From: Combretum micranthum
Lineage: Eukaryota > Streptophyta > Magnoliopsida > Myrtales > Combretaceae
Assembly: GCA_024138025.1 (NCBI GenBank)
Contig: JAMXBD010000694.1
Span: forward strand, 657,993-721,992
DNA length: 64,000 nucleotides
Direction of reading: 5' to 3'
Part shown: positions 41,919-53,110 of the stretch, one piece after another
Layout of the letters: every line of letters begins with the position of its first letter
Numbering within the stretch: position 1 is the first letter of the stretch
Made by a program: the position numbers and the translations under genes
Notes under the pieces: model-generated
The model's database searches: none
Told to the model about the DNA's origin: nothing
Seen by the model: only the letters and a program-made list of their open reading frames with translations

Positions 41919-43670
41919 AAAAAAAATTCAATTTTGTACCTAAAACTTTAAGTGGTTACTTTAATATTGAATCAAACTTTCATATTCATTTGTACAACCT
42001 TGTTTAACACCATTTGTCCACTTGCTAAAGTGGAGCACACCTTATCATTCCTTAACATGTGTAGAAAAAAAAAAACCTAATTAAGTCACAGGTGAAATTT
42101 ATTGTTTGAAACCCAGACTCAAAATGAAAAAAAAAAAAAATCTTATTGCATATGTACTTTAAAGAAGCTTAGTTCAAAAGAGAAAACAACATCATCACTA
42201 GAAATCTCCAATCCTTCAAAATTGGAAGGAAAAATTTTCAATTGGAAGAGATTGAAAAGGGAAAGAACAAAAGACTTTGAAGATTGTAAAGTCGTCCACC
42301 ATCTCAATGGTCTCAACCCAGTAGTCATCATCGAACTACAATGAGCTTATCTTTGACAAATGTGGATTGATGGTGAAGATTTCAGTTACAAAGACACAGG
42401 AAAATCGAGGTTGAAAGTAAGGACTATGGTAAAGAGGACATCATATGCAATTTTGCAATGGCTTGGTTTCCGCTATGCGGCTTGATTCATATTGACTGCA
42501 TTGGTTTGATCTCTCTCTATAAGTCCTAAAAATTCTGATCATTAACTTGGTGATTCAACTTGATCGTAATTTTAATATGATGATTTGATCATAATTTTAA
42601 GCATCAAATTGGTCGTAATTTTAAGTTTCTTATTCTACACTTGAATTAGAATATTTAAAAATCTAAGTTCAAAATAATAGACTCTAAATCATATTTGATA
42701 AATTGATCATGTGGAATAAAAATATAATGCGTATAAAAATTTGGAAATTTGACTCATGCAAATATGAATCATTTTTCTTATAATTATTTTTACTTTAATT
42801 ACTATGAGACAAAATATAAATGAACAAATTAATTAGGTAATTAAATACCTAAGTCTACCTTATGCTTTAGGATAAATTTTATCCTGTTTCAGGTGGCGGC
42901 TAAGAAGACATTATCCTTAGTTTGTTTGACTTTTCAACATTTATATATATGTATATAGTAAGTCTTCTTGTTCTCTCTCTTCTTTTCCTTCCTTTGTTCC
43001 TTTCCTCTTCTTGTTTTTTTGTTTTTTTCTTCTTTTCTCCTCCTTCTCCTTTCCTTTTTCATCCTCCTTGCTATCATGAAACAACCACAACAACAACAAT
43101 AATAATGATGGTTGCTACTGCTATTCCTTCCTTTCGATCCACGTAACAGTAAGAGAACTAAAACAAACACACAAAGTATGCTTTGTTTTTCTAGAACTCC
43201 TCCTTATTCTTTTTCATTTTGAATTCATGCTACATTTTCTTCCTTTCATTTATGAACGTGGCCTACTTGTTGTAATTTTCATCTTTTTCACTTTTCTTGT
43301 CTTGCCACCAACTCCAGCAATTTTTTTTAACTCTTCTCCTCACAAAAATAAAACAGACACATACCATGTAAGATCAGTTGTTGTTGCTGTTGTCTTCCTT
43401 CCAATTTCCTCATGCCGACATTTGTTTCTTTATCTCTTTTCTAAAAATAGGACAATGCACACACGATAAGTGAGATGCAACAACTTGAGCATTTTTGGTT
43501 TGCTGCCATTACATTGTTACAAAAACTTGCTACTGCTGCTTCTTTTCCATTGCTATGAATTACTTCCACTTCCTTCCTTCTTCTTTTTAATTTCTTTTTC
43601 TTTTTCTTTTTCTTTTTGCACAGAGTAAAGGAGACAACTTGAACACATGTACTCACGCAAGGAACCCTAC
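41919..43670. other. Unassigned spacer, partly CT-rich
   Basis: No supported gene. Pyrimidine-rich tracts at 42965-43070 and a CTTTTT repeat at 43588-43616 resemble the 5' leader region of long plant LTRs but no LTR ends were found. Open frames here are simple-sequence driven. Confidence 0.4.
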
Positions 43671-43970
43671 TCTGTTACACCCTAGGACTTAATAAATGCT
43701 CCACACACAACTCACACATATACGTGTAGCACCAAGTACCCAAGCAATTGAACTTATGCACACATCTACTCACACAACATACGCTTTCAGACAGCCTTAG
43801 TGCTGGTGTTGTTCCATGCTCACACACTTACAACATGACATCACATACACAAGAGCAGAAAGCTAGTTGTGTGCCCCTCATCAAACTGCTGCTAGTTCTA
43901 ATAGTAACTAATACCTTACACCCAAAGAGCACTCACACACACCACACTCATACATTATGGGTGCTCTATG

Positions 43971-44361
43971 TGTCACGGGATGGGAGTTTCACCCCTCAAA
44001 GAGTCTCATGTGGTACTCGACCATCCCTTATATCATCGTTTGTAGCTAATCTGGATGGCAAACCAGCCTTATCTCTCCTGACTTCTCAGGTCTGTTTCGA
44101 GCCCCACATTCTCATAAGGAGCACCATTTCGGATTTGCACGATCCCCAATTTGTTTAGGAGGTTCAACTATTCCAACTGGTTTTGGCCTGCCTTGACCTC
44201 ATTAGAAGTGGCATCAACTTCCAACCAGTTTATTCACAAGAGGCTAAACTCGCCTTCAGAGATAACCTAATTCATGAACAAACCCTCTACTAATGCTATT
44301 CAGAACATTAGTTGCCTAAGTTAAATGCTCCCACAAGATCCTCAACTCTCGGACCGTGACA
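43971..44361 (-). mobile_element. 3' LTR of the TRIM-like element
   Basis: It runs from TGTCACGGGATGGG to CGGACCGTGACA. It matches 44769-45163 throughout with scattered differences. Confidence 0.87.
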
Positions 44362-44378
44362 TTCTCCTTCACTTAAAT

Positions 44379-44398
44379 TCATGACGTCCTCGTCATGA
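44379..44398. promoter_or_regulatory. Perfect hairpin inside the TRIM-like element
   Basis: Arms TCATGACG and CGTCATGA pair over 8 bp around the loop TCCT, close to the PPT. The function is unknown. Confidence 0.6.
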
Positions 44399-44750
44399 GG
44401 AAAGTCTGCTACTGCCACCACTAACTTAAGCTCCCAACCCCTTCTCCACACCTGTTCTCAACACACCCACAATCATCTCCAGGACTTTGGGCTTCCACAT
44501 GCTTTCTCTCTTCTTCACCCATTCCTCCATCCCCTGAGATTGCCTCTTATTGAGTTGCCCAACAATTGGGTTTGAGCATAAGATCTTGATTTAATCCCAA
44601 CTCATGACACAACTAACCTCTAGCAACAATGTCCTCTCTTTGGTGGCCGCTCCACTTAAGCTTCACCCACATGAACCGCATTAACAATAAGAACTACCCA
44701 CTCACAAAGCACTTTAGGTAGAATCTAAGCGGACCGATAGAGCTGAGAGC

Positions 44751-44768
44751 TTCTGCTTTGATACCAAT
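44751..44768 (-). promoter_or_regulatory. PBS-like site of the TRIM-like element
   Basis: The minus strand reads ATTGGTATCAAAGCAGAA, matching the initiator-Met PBS (TGGTATCAGAGC) with one change, directly adjacent to the LTR. Confidence 0.72.
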
Positions 44769-45163
44769 TATAACAGGAAGTGAGTTTCACCCCGCAAAGA
44801 GTTCCCGTGCGGTGCTCGACCATCACTCATATCATTGTTTGTTGTTAATCTGGATGGCGAGCCAGTCTTATCTTCCCTAACTTCCTAGGTCTGTTTCGAG
44901 CCCCACATTCTCATAAAGAATATCGTCTCGCCTTTTCCATGATCCCCCATATGTTTAGGAGGTTCAACTATTCTAATTGGTTTCGGCCTATCTTGGCCTC
45001 ATCAGGATAGTGGCATCAACTACTAACCAGTTTATTCATGGGAGGCCAGAGCCACCTTCAGAGATAACCTAATCCATGAACAAACCCTCTTCTAATGCCA
45101 CTCAGAGCACTATTTGCCTAAGTTAAATACTTCCATAAGATCCTCAACTCTCGGACTGTGACA
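44769..45163 (-). mobile_element. 5' LTR of the TRIM-like element
   Basis: It starts TATAACAGGAAG, a decayed form of the other LTR's TGTCACGGGATG, and ends CGGACTGTGACA. Confidence 0.85.
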
Positions 45164-46931
45164 CTATGAGCGCTTTGCTTTAGCCCATAAGCACTCTGTT
45201 GGCGCCCTACAACCACACATACCCACGTGCACACATTAAGCACTCTATGCCCACCCTATAGGCACTCTACAGGCACTTCGTGAGCGCCCAACCCTATCTC
45301 CTTAGGTGCTTTATTGGTACTCTTACACTCCTAACACACTTGATGTTATATATATATATGTATATGTATAAATAATAGTAGTTTTAGTTATTTCTTTACT
45401 TTATATTGCCTTATTCTCCATGACACAAATTTAAACACACATAATACATACCCATGTTTCTTTCTCTCTATTTTTATACACACACACACACACACACATA
45501 TAAGTATATTTAAGCTACTTATTCTTTCCATTTTTCCATTGTTTCATTTTTCTCCTCTACTTTAACATGCCTTATTTCTTTGGGCCACACAAAACTTATA
45601 ATTATGTTATATAAGTATCCTTACATGTATATATATAAATATATTCATAATTTCAATTATGAAAAAAAAATTAATAACTAATGTGAATACAAAATATTAA
45701 CTTAAAATTAGGGATATAGAAATTTGCTAAGGAACTAAAGAAATTTCGAATTATGAATAGTGTACTACCATGACTTTAAAGCTTTCATTTAGCAAAGACA
45801 ATATCATATTTGTAAAGTACTTGAAAAACCACATTAAATTGACTATTTATACATAAAAAACGGCATTAAAACAAATAATTCTAGATGATTGAAAGTTTAG
45901 TGAAATTATGAAAATATTAGAACTACTATAGTATAGAATTCGTAAGTGGTATTCATAGCAAATTCTTACATTTTATTCTTATTTCTTATTGTATTCAGGT
46001 AATTTTGACTTTGATATTGACCTACTTAACGACTACTATGACTAATAGGCAAAATGAACCAATGAGTATATTTCTATGAACTCTATACTTGTTTGTAATT
46101 GTAGGATAGAACATATTATTTCATTAATTAATAAATTAATTTTGTTTTAGGAGGGAAAGAATTTTTCATGATTGTTTGCATTTTAATGATTTAGTTGTTT
46201 TAGAGTAGGTTCATGAGTGTTTGTACGCTAAAAATTAAATAAACTTAAATTGTATGGACATGTTAATTAAATGAAAGCATGCATTGCATGATTGCATTAT
46301 TGAAGATCATCACCACTACACAATGGCATGGATGGGCTGTGATTATGGAGGACTGAGTGTGTCCCATGGGTCATGTCTTAAGGGATTATCATGCCTCAAA
46401 AAAAGGCCTAGTAGGATTAACCTAAAGTTATCATACTATGTGTGCACCCATAATATGAGAAATATTTTACAAGCTAGAGATTGCAAAACTCTACTTAATA
46501 TTTACTATACAAATTTTAAATATATAACTACATTTTGATATATAAAGGAATCTAATTCCCATAGATAATTAAAATTGTGGAGAATCGTTATCCCCTACCA
46601 AATAGTAAAATAGGATAGATAACCTACATATTACGAAGCTTCAATACTATTATACAATCATTCTAATTCATATTCTAAGTTTATCTTCACTATTACAAAA
46701 TCTCAAACTTATACACTATGCATATGATTTACATTCCAAATTCATCTTCTCATGTTTTCAAGAACTTCATTGAAGGATATCTCTTTACACATTCCTAGCC
46801 CATTTCCAATATAAGTTATTCTTGCACAAAAACTATGGGGGCGTGAGCAAATCGACTTCTCGGTGAATAACATGATCAGACAACACATAAAACAATTATC
46901 AAACAAGTATATTTAACAAACATATGCAATG

Positions 46932-48567
46932 TGTTGGTCCCGAAAATAATCAAGAAAGGGGTTGAATTGATTATTAACAAAAATTTTTGCCTTTAAAAAT
47001 TAATCCCCTTCGGTTTTAAAAATGAGCACCAAATATGCAATTAAACAAACATAAATTGCGGAAATTGAAAAGATAGAGTATAGAAAATCAGGCAGCGATT
47101 TATAGTGGCTACATTGTGCATCAGTCTACTCTTCCAACTCCGAGCCGGGGACCCTGATATCCTTCGGGTTTTGTTCCACTATATCCAATGAAAACAATTA
47201 CTAGCTTATACAATTCTCTCTACTCGATTCTCACAGCTATCTTCTAGCCTCAATCGATCTACAGAGTCTAAACTAGAAATTGAACTAATTCACTTGAAGA
47301 CAACAACAAGTTGCTTCAATTAATTAAAAGACAAATGTAAAGATTGCAATAATAATTGCTACAATTCTGCACGTGGAAATAGTAAAGAAAGTATGCTTTT
47401 TCAACTCTTGATATTTCTCGGTCAAAGTCCAACAACTCTTAGTTTTTTGTTTTTCTTTTTCTATTACAAGTTCTGCGTCTCACTCTTCTTTTTAACTCTG
47501 TTCACTTCTCATATCCTTCTAACGTTCTGAACGTGTGCTTGAGATAAGATAAATATCCCAAAAATCTCAGATGAAAATTTGTGCCTTCTTATCCTTAATT
47601 TGATTTATCAACCGCTGCTGATATTCTTCGAGAGATAATCTCGTTCTTTTTCTTTAGTTCCAGATTTGAATTTGAATTCTTGATATGCCGAAGTAAGATA
47701 AGATTTGCTTGAATTTCGTGATCTGAGATGATCCACTTGTTTTCTGTTTGAAAACTTCTGATAAAGTTGATCTTGAAGATAAATCGGAGAACTGTTGCTG
47801 ATTGCTGATATCATGGTCTTCAACGTGATCTTCGTGTGTTATCTACTTAAGGATAACATTGTTCTTATTTTGATTTTCTTAAAATTATCCAACTTGTATT
47901 TGTTTCTATCTTGAGAAAAATCAGAGAACATAATTGTTCTAACTTCAAATCGTTCTATCGTTAATCAACTGTAGCTTCTGTTTTTTTATTTCCAGAAACT
48001 ATCTTTGATAGAAAAATAATCCATCCGATAGTTTATTTAATCCCCTAGGATAATCCAACTTTAGTGGAACTAATAAGTATACTGTCCGAATATACTTATT
48101 ATCTCGGAGCTAGGTCTTCAAAATTATTGATCTTTTTCATAAATAAACGTAGATCTTGTTTGAGAAGATAAATAGTAACCATCTTTAACTCAGAATTACG
48201 GCTGAAGTTTCTTGAAAAAGTTCTGTAAAAACTTATGTGTTTTTGGAAACTATCTTCAATTCAGAATAGTTGCTTTGAGTTTCTCCCAAAGGTTCTGTGT
48301 TTCTGGGATTGTTTATACTTTAAGTATCCTTCTGAAAAACATTCTGTGTACCTTTTTCTTATCATCCGAAATCCTCATATTGTATAACAACTCTTGTCTA
48401 ACTTGTTTATGTCCAAGATTTAATATCATTCAACCTTATATATTTGCTCAACAACTTTACCAATATTCTATATAAAATTCTGAATATAATTCTGCACACT
48501 AATAGAGTAGTTAGTTCATTGAGTATTTTGTTATCATAAAAAATCTTAGATATTTAGAGAATCAACA
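46932..48567 (-). mobile_element. Solo LTR of the element A family (1636 bp)
   Basis: It runs TGTTGGTC to AATCAACA and is similar to 4123-5738 throughout. It is flanked on both sides by CAATG (46927-46931 and 48568-48572), a perfect 5-bp target duplication, and no PBS or internal sequence is attached. A solo LTR is normally left by recombination between the two LTRs of one element. Confidence 0.93.
48071..48101 (-). promoter_or_regulatory. LTR hairpin, family A version (solo LTR)
   Basis: Arms TAATAAGTATA (48071-48081) and TATACTTATTA (48091-48101) pair perfectly over 11 bp. The loop is CTGTCCGAA, which differs from the other copies. Confidence 0.58.
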
Positions 48568-50261
48568 CAATGCAACACTCATCCATATGATATGCACAAT
48601 TTGGATGATCGGAATCCAACATAATAAAGACTTTTTTTTACATGGGGTTGAAGGACTAGCTCATGTAATTCAAGCACATGAGAGCCAAAGAAATAAGGAA
48701 AGAGAAGTTCTTTTTAACTCATTTCATATTTATATACATATCAATATAAGGACTATAATATTGACTTTACCTTAAACTTCAAACCCACCACTAAGTATTA
48801 GTCTCTCCATGCTAACTCTCACCTAAGCGATGTCCTTCAGTGCCTACTTAGTTTCTGGAGGTTTGACAACTCAATCGTATCCAATTGGAGAAATAGTTCC
48901 ACTAACATAACTTAGGATTACCACAGAATCGATATGCTAATATGCGATGTAAATATTATGTTAATGTAAGTATGCTGCCATGCAATGCATGTTTGTTTAA
49001 TCAATTAACCAGATAGTATTAGGTTCAATAATTAATGTGATCATTCCATAGTAAATACTCATCACAGCAACACAACAACTCAACTATTACAAGTAATGTG
49101 TGATCACTTTTACTCTAATAGTTTATCAACCAAACAATCATTAAATAATAAATGAGTACACAATCCGCCACTCATAGCTAGTTATATTATTTTAATACAT
49201 ATGCAACTATATTATAAAAATAAATAAAGTGATAAGATTAAAGTTACCCATTTGACATCCTAGCTAAGTCATAAAAATCTTCTAAGAAATTCCAAAGATT
49301 GCTTGATTTCCCCTATGAAAAGATATAATAATCACCTATTTTCTTTCTTAATATATGCTTCATTAACTTTTAGTATTCAACTTATTTTGAGTTTATTTTC
49401 TTGCACTTGATTTGAAATATTGACTTATATTAAAAACCTATTTGATTAGATACTAAGCGGAAACCCCACTAAGGCTGAGGAAATTGCCCTACTAAGATTC
49501 GGACGGTTCTCCATTGTTTGTCAATTTATCTCTTTTCCTTTGTTTGTAGAAGACATTACTATTCTTTATCATTCTTATAAATATTTTAATAACTTACCAA
49601 CTTATATGAAAACTCATTTTAACAAATATACATTTGAAACAACACACTCCTTTTATTATTCATGGTTTAGTCTAGTACATTAATTTAAGCCAATTATAAG
49701 CTATCAAGCATAAATTGACTTAATAGACTTAATTAATCTAATTCATTTTATTTCATTAAAGTTCATTATACCAAGTTGAACTTAAATTTATTAACTAAGT
49801 TTATTTTATATGTAACATCCATATTAAATTTAATTAGGTGTTAAGTCTACTATCTTTTCAAGATATATTTAGTATAAACATAACTTAACTTAGTCAAGTT
49901 GTATAAAATTAATCATTTAATCTAGTTACTAAGTCTACTAAGTCAACTTGGACTTAGATTTATTAACTAAATAAATTTTATATCTATGAGTTTATTGTGT
50001 GACTAATCATTTAATTCTATCACGTATAGTTATTAAGTATATTCTATAAGTTTATTCTCATGTTGAATCTATCTAACTAATAACTTATTAATTTGTTCTA
50101 TGACTTTAAATTACATAATAAATCAACTTAACTTTATTTAACTTAATTCATTTCTACTCATGCAAATGCTAACATATCATATTGTATATCATTCATCTAT
50201 TCCATTTCATCCTCCTCCTCTCCTCCTTCTTTTATTAATATTTAAAATAAAGCAGGGGACG

Positions 50262-50567
50262 AATCACGGCAATGATTGGATCCATGATTCCAATCACGCC
50301 CGTGATCAAGGAAGGGAAGGTCATCACGGGTTGAATCATGCCGTGATTGCCTAAGAATTTTCAATCCAAGGCTACTAAGGTTTAGATCATGCCTATGATT
50401 ATGAGATTTTGAAATTTTTAAAAATATCCTGAGGCTAACAAGGACTAGATCACTCCCATGATTGATCAAAGTTTGTCAAAATAGAGCCATTGTGTGTTGA
50501 ATCACCCTCATGATTGCTTAAAATCATCTAACTGAGACTACAAGGGTGTGTCATGCCTGTGATTGAC
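50262..50567. repeat. Array of imperfect palindromes with about 50-bp spacing
   Basis: Seven sites of the form (A/G)ATCA(C/T)GCC(C/T)(A/G)TGATTG lie at 50262, 50291, 50333, 50383, 50446, 50499 and 50548. Each is a near-palindrome. The intervals also share CTGAGGCTAACAAGG-like sequence, so these are degenerate tandem units of about 50-60 bp with a palindromic core. They sit inside the gypsy-type LTR region. Confidence 0.72.
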
Positions 50568-51055
50568 ATATTACCTTGATTTACAAATTCCCCTTCTTTT
50601 TACCCAACTTCAACTACTTGTTTACATGTTTTGTCTTCAAAACTCAACCCACAACGTCTTAGTAACATCATACAAGTTCAAAATCATAGCTTAAAACATT
50701 TATATACAAGTTATTACATTTTATATCTTCAAATCTTTTCATGAATCTTCTAGCGTATTCATTCAAAAACATATACCTAAGTTTTGTTATATAGATTTAT
50801 ATATCAAAGTTTAGAAGTTTTATCTTAAGCTCTACTCATAAATAACACTAATTCATCATTCACATGTATCTATAACAATCAAAACAAAAAAAACAAGAAA
50901 AATTACATGTTTGACAAACTTAACTAGCTTGTTCTTGACTACTACTACTTCTTAATTGATATAGCTTCTTCATACTTAATCTCCATCTTCCATCTTGTTT
51001 TCTATCTTTACTTTCTTTTTTAATCTTATTGAAATCAGGATTTAAAGCTTTGGTT

Positions 51056-51140
51056 CTTGAAGAAGAAGATAGAAAAAGAAACGTAGAAAGAAAGAAAAGA
51101 GAAAAGGAAAGAAAAAAAGAAGAAGAAGAAAAGGAAAGGG
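51056..51140. repeat. GA-rich simple sequence
   Basis: Purine-only sequence on the plus strand (GAAGAAGAAGATAG, GAAAGAAAGAAAAGAG). It corresponds to a CT-rich tract on the minus strand, as at 61380-61640 in the other gypsy-type LTR. Confidence 0.75.
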
Positions 51141-51159
51141 TATGTAGTAGCAAAGTCAA

Positions 51160-52063
51160 AGGAGAAAGGATTAAAAGGTAAGGATTAAAAATTTTCAGGA
51201 GATATTTATGGTAATGGATGCAGTTTAAGTCTTTTAGATGATTATACTGAGTATTAAAACCAATTTATGAAGAATTTTAGAATACATAGAAATAAAATTA
51301 ATAACTTGAATTGAGAATCGATTGTAGAAATCAAAATTATAAAAATCAATATTGTCAGAATCGGACTAGAGTTTGATCCGAATATACTACGGGTCAAGGT
51401 TCGATCAGAGGTCGAACTGAGATCATGAACAAGTAAAATCATAAAGGATTTAATTATAATAGACAAATATATATGACATCACTCAATTAAATCTATATTT
51501 GGATTAATTAAAATCATCAATTAATTATTAAATAAACAAGATATAATGATTATAGTTTATAAATTCATAGTATAGTATGAATGCATATTTGAATTTCTAG
51601 TTTTTTTTTTTTTTTTATTTTTTTGTCTAGGTTGCCTGGTTCAACCTGATCCAAGTCCAAGTTGACCAATTCAACCCGGTTCGACTCAATTCGTTTCAGT
51701 GCAAATCTGAATGAATTGAGTGAATTGGACTGCCTATTTGGTCGATTCCGATTGAAATGAGTCGAACTGGTCAGGCATGGTTTGGATTTGACAACATCAA
51801 TGAAAACTTGATATTTAGTTTGAATTTGGGATTAAGAAATGATATTTTTAGACAAGTAGATGAATTCTAAATTTATGAGGATTAAAGGAATAGATTTAGG
51901 TTGAAATGGCTAATTTAGGACATTTTATAATTCAAGTAATTGAACTTGAAAAATTTAGATCATTTGTAAATTGAAAGAACAAGGGTTTCAAATTGATGAT
52001 TGTAAAGAATTTAATAATACAATTATGAAATAGACTAAGCTTTAAAAACACATTAGAAAATAC
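51160..52063. other. Spacer with GTTCGA-type dispersed motifs
   Basis: It contains several GTCGAAC and GGTTCGA motifs in both directions (51357-51425 and 51630-51780), which might be a decayed inverted-repeat element. No ends or duplication could be established. T-runs lie at 51601-51617 and 52064-52077. Confidence 0.35.
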
Positions 52064-52077
52064 TTTTTTTTTTTTTG

Positions 52078-53110
52078 GTTGGGGGAGGGGGGTGATGTTG
52101 GAGGGGGTAGCATGAATTGAGTATGTGTTCTAAAATGCTTAAATAATAATTTTTATGCAATAGATCAAATTAAACTTTATTAGGAAGGGTATGATAATAA
52201 TTAAGTACTGAAAAGAATTAAGAGATAGGGAAAGAAGATATTAGCAGTACACTAGTTTCCAACACTCAAGAAATAAAATATTTCCTTCTCTCTTAAGAAG
52301 CTCTCTTATAGATAACAAATACAAGAATAGAGCATTAAGTAATTTTCTTTCTTTCTGTAGATTTTTGCAAATTAATGAATAAGAGTACAAAAACTATTAG
52401 TGAACTTTCTGATTTATTTGCTCGTAAATAAAAGCTCTTAACTACTTCTTCTTAGCTTAGTACTGCTTTGTTAAATCTCCTAAGAAAAGAGTATTTATAC
52501 ATATCAAAAGTTTAAATGTCGATTAGAGATAACGTCTTAAAATTTTCAAGCATTAAATGTGCGCAGTAGCTCTTTCATGCCACATTGGCTTATATTTTGA
52601 GCTGTTGCACCTCAGACTTGTCGCGCTTTAAACTTATTGCTGCTTAAATTTAACCCTTGATCAAGTATGTGCTACTTTGAACTCATTAAGCCTGAGATTC
52701 GAACTTGTTGCACCCTAAGCTTATCACCTCTTAAACTTATCATGTCTTGGATTTAACCCTCGACTAAGGTTGTACTACTTTGAACTTGTTGAGCCTGAGA
52801 TTCGAACTTGTCATGCCCTAGACTTGTCGTGCGCTCAAACTTGTCACTCCTTGGATTTAATCCTTAACTAAAGCTATGCTACTTTGAACTTGTCGAGCAT
52901 GGTAATTTGAGCTAGTTGTGCTGATAAATGGACTTGTCGAGCCTTCGATGAAAACCGTGACCAAAGTTGTGCTGAAAGATTTTGTACCTGCTTACTCTTG
53001 CATAACCTCTAGAGTACAACACATACACACAATTATAGTTTAACACAATTGAGTAGTTAATTGTGTAATTAATTTTCTTATCAAAATTCACATTGAACAT
53101 ACTAGTTCAG
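52078..53110 (-). mobile_element. Probable decayed copia LTR with tandem repeats
   Basis: It opens with GGGGGAGGGGGGTGA and GTAGCATGAATTGAGT, reminiscent of the GAGGGGGTGAATTGG at the inner edge of the element B LTR (11612). No PBS or LTR ends are recognisable. The tandem array at 52617-52975 lies inside. Confidence 0.35.
52617..52975. repeat. 103-bp tandem repeat, about 3.4 copies
   Basis: Units start at 52617, 52720, 52823 and 52933 (CTTGTCGCGC, CTTATCACC, CTTGTCGTGC, CTTGTCGAGC). Each contains CTACTTTGAACT and, in most, GAGCCTGAGATTCGAAC. The fourth unit is partial. Units are visibly diverged, so the array is old. Confidence 0.8.

Larger units (their letters stand above)
43971..45163 (-). 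mobile_element. TRIM-like miniature LTR element (1193 bp)
   Basis: Two LTRs of 391 and 395 bp flank a 407-bp internal region with no coding capacity. The minus strand has a PBS-like sequence beside the right LTR and a purine tract (GTGAAGGAGAA) beside the left LTR, so the element runs right to left. The LTR ends are TGTCACGG and CCGTGACA, an 8-bp perfect inverted pair. Both flanks are CTATG (43966-43970 and 45164-45168). All hallmarks of a terminal-repeat retrotransposon in miniature are present, though its LTRs are somewhat long for one. Confidence 0.88.
43671..46700 (+). mobile_element. Possible gypsy-type LTR region carrying the TRIM
   Basis: TGTTACACCCTAGGAC at 43671 resembles a Del/Tekay LTR start. 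Within it lie the TRIM (43971-45163), a GCACTCTA-type degenerate repeat (45180-45290), a (CA)n tract (45479-45500), and GCATGCATTGCATGATTG at 46270, a motif shared with other gypsy-type LTR relics here. The right end is unclear. This is a tentative grouping. Confidence 0.35.
46700..51600 (-). mobile_element. Gypsy (Del/Tekay-like) long LTR region, interrupted
   Basis: Read on the minus strand: a CT-rich leader-like tract (opposite the GA-rich 51056-51140), GAAGAAGCTAT, the palindromic array, CATGCATTGCATGG (near 48995), a GGTAATCC block, then TCACCGAGAAGTCG to CCCCCATAG (46833-46866). The order parallels the plus-strand LTR at 60789-64000. The solo LTR at 46932-48567 lies within it. Both outer ends are undefined. 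Confidence 0.5.

Noticed and set aside
45479..45500. (CA)n and other simple tracts as regulatory elements
   Set aside because: Ordinary microsatellites with no further supporting signal.
50262..50567. CRISPR-like array
   Set aside because: The repeats are degenerate, spacing is irregular and the spacers are themselves similar; the context is a plant LTR.
50920..51159. 79-residue Ser/Phe/Leu-rich minus frame resembling a signal peptide
   Set aside because: Encoded by a GA/CT simple-sequence tract inside an LTR region.
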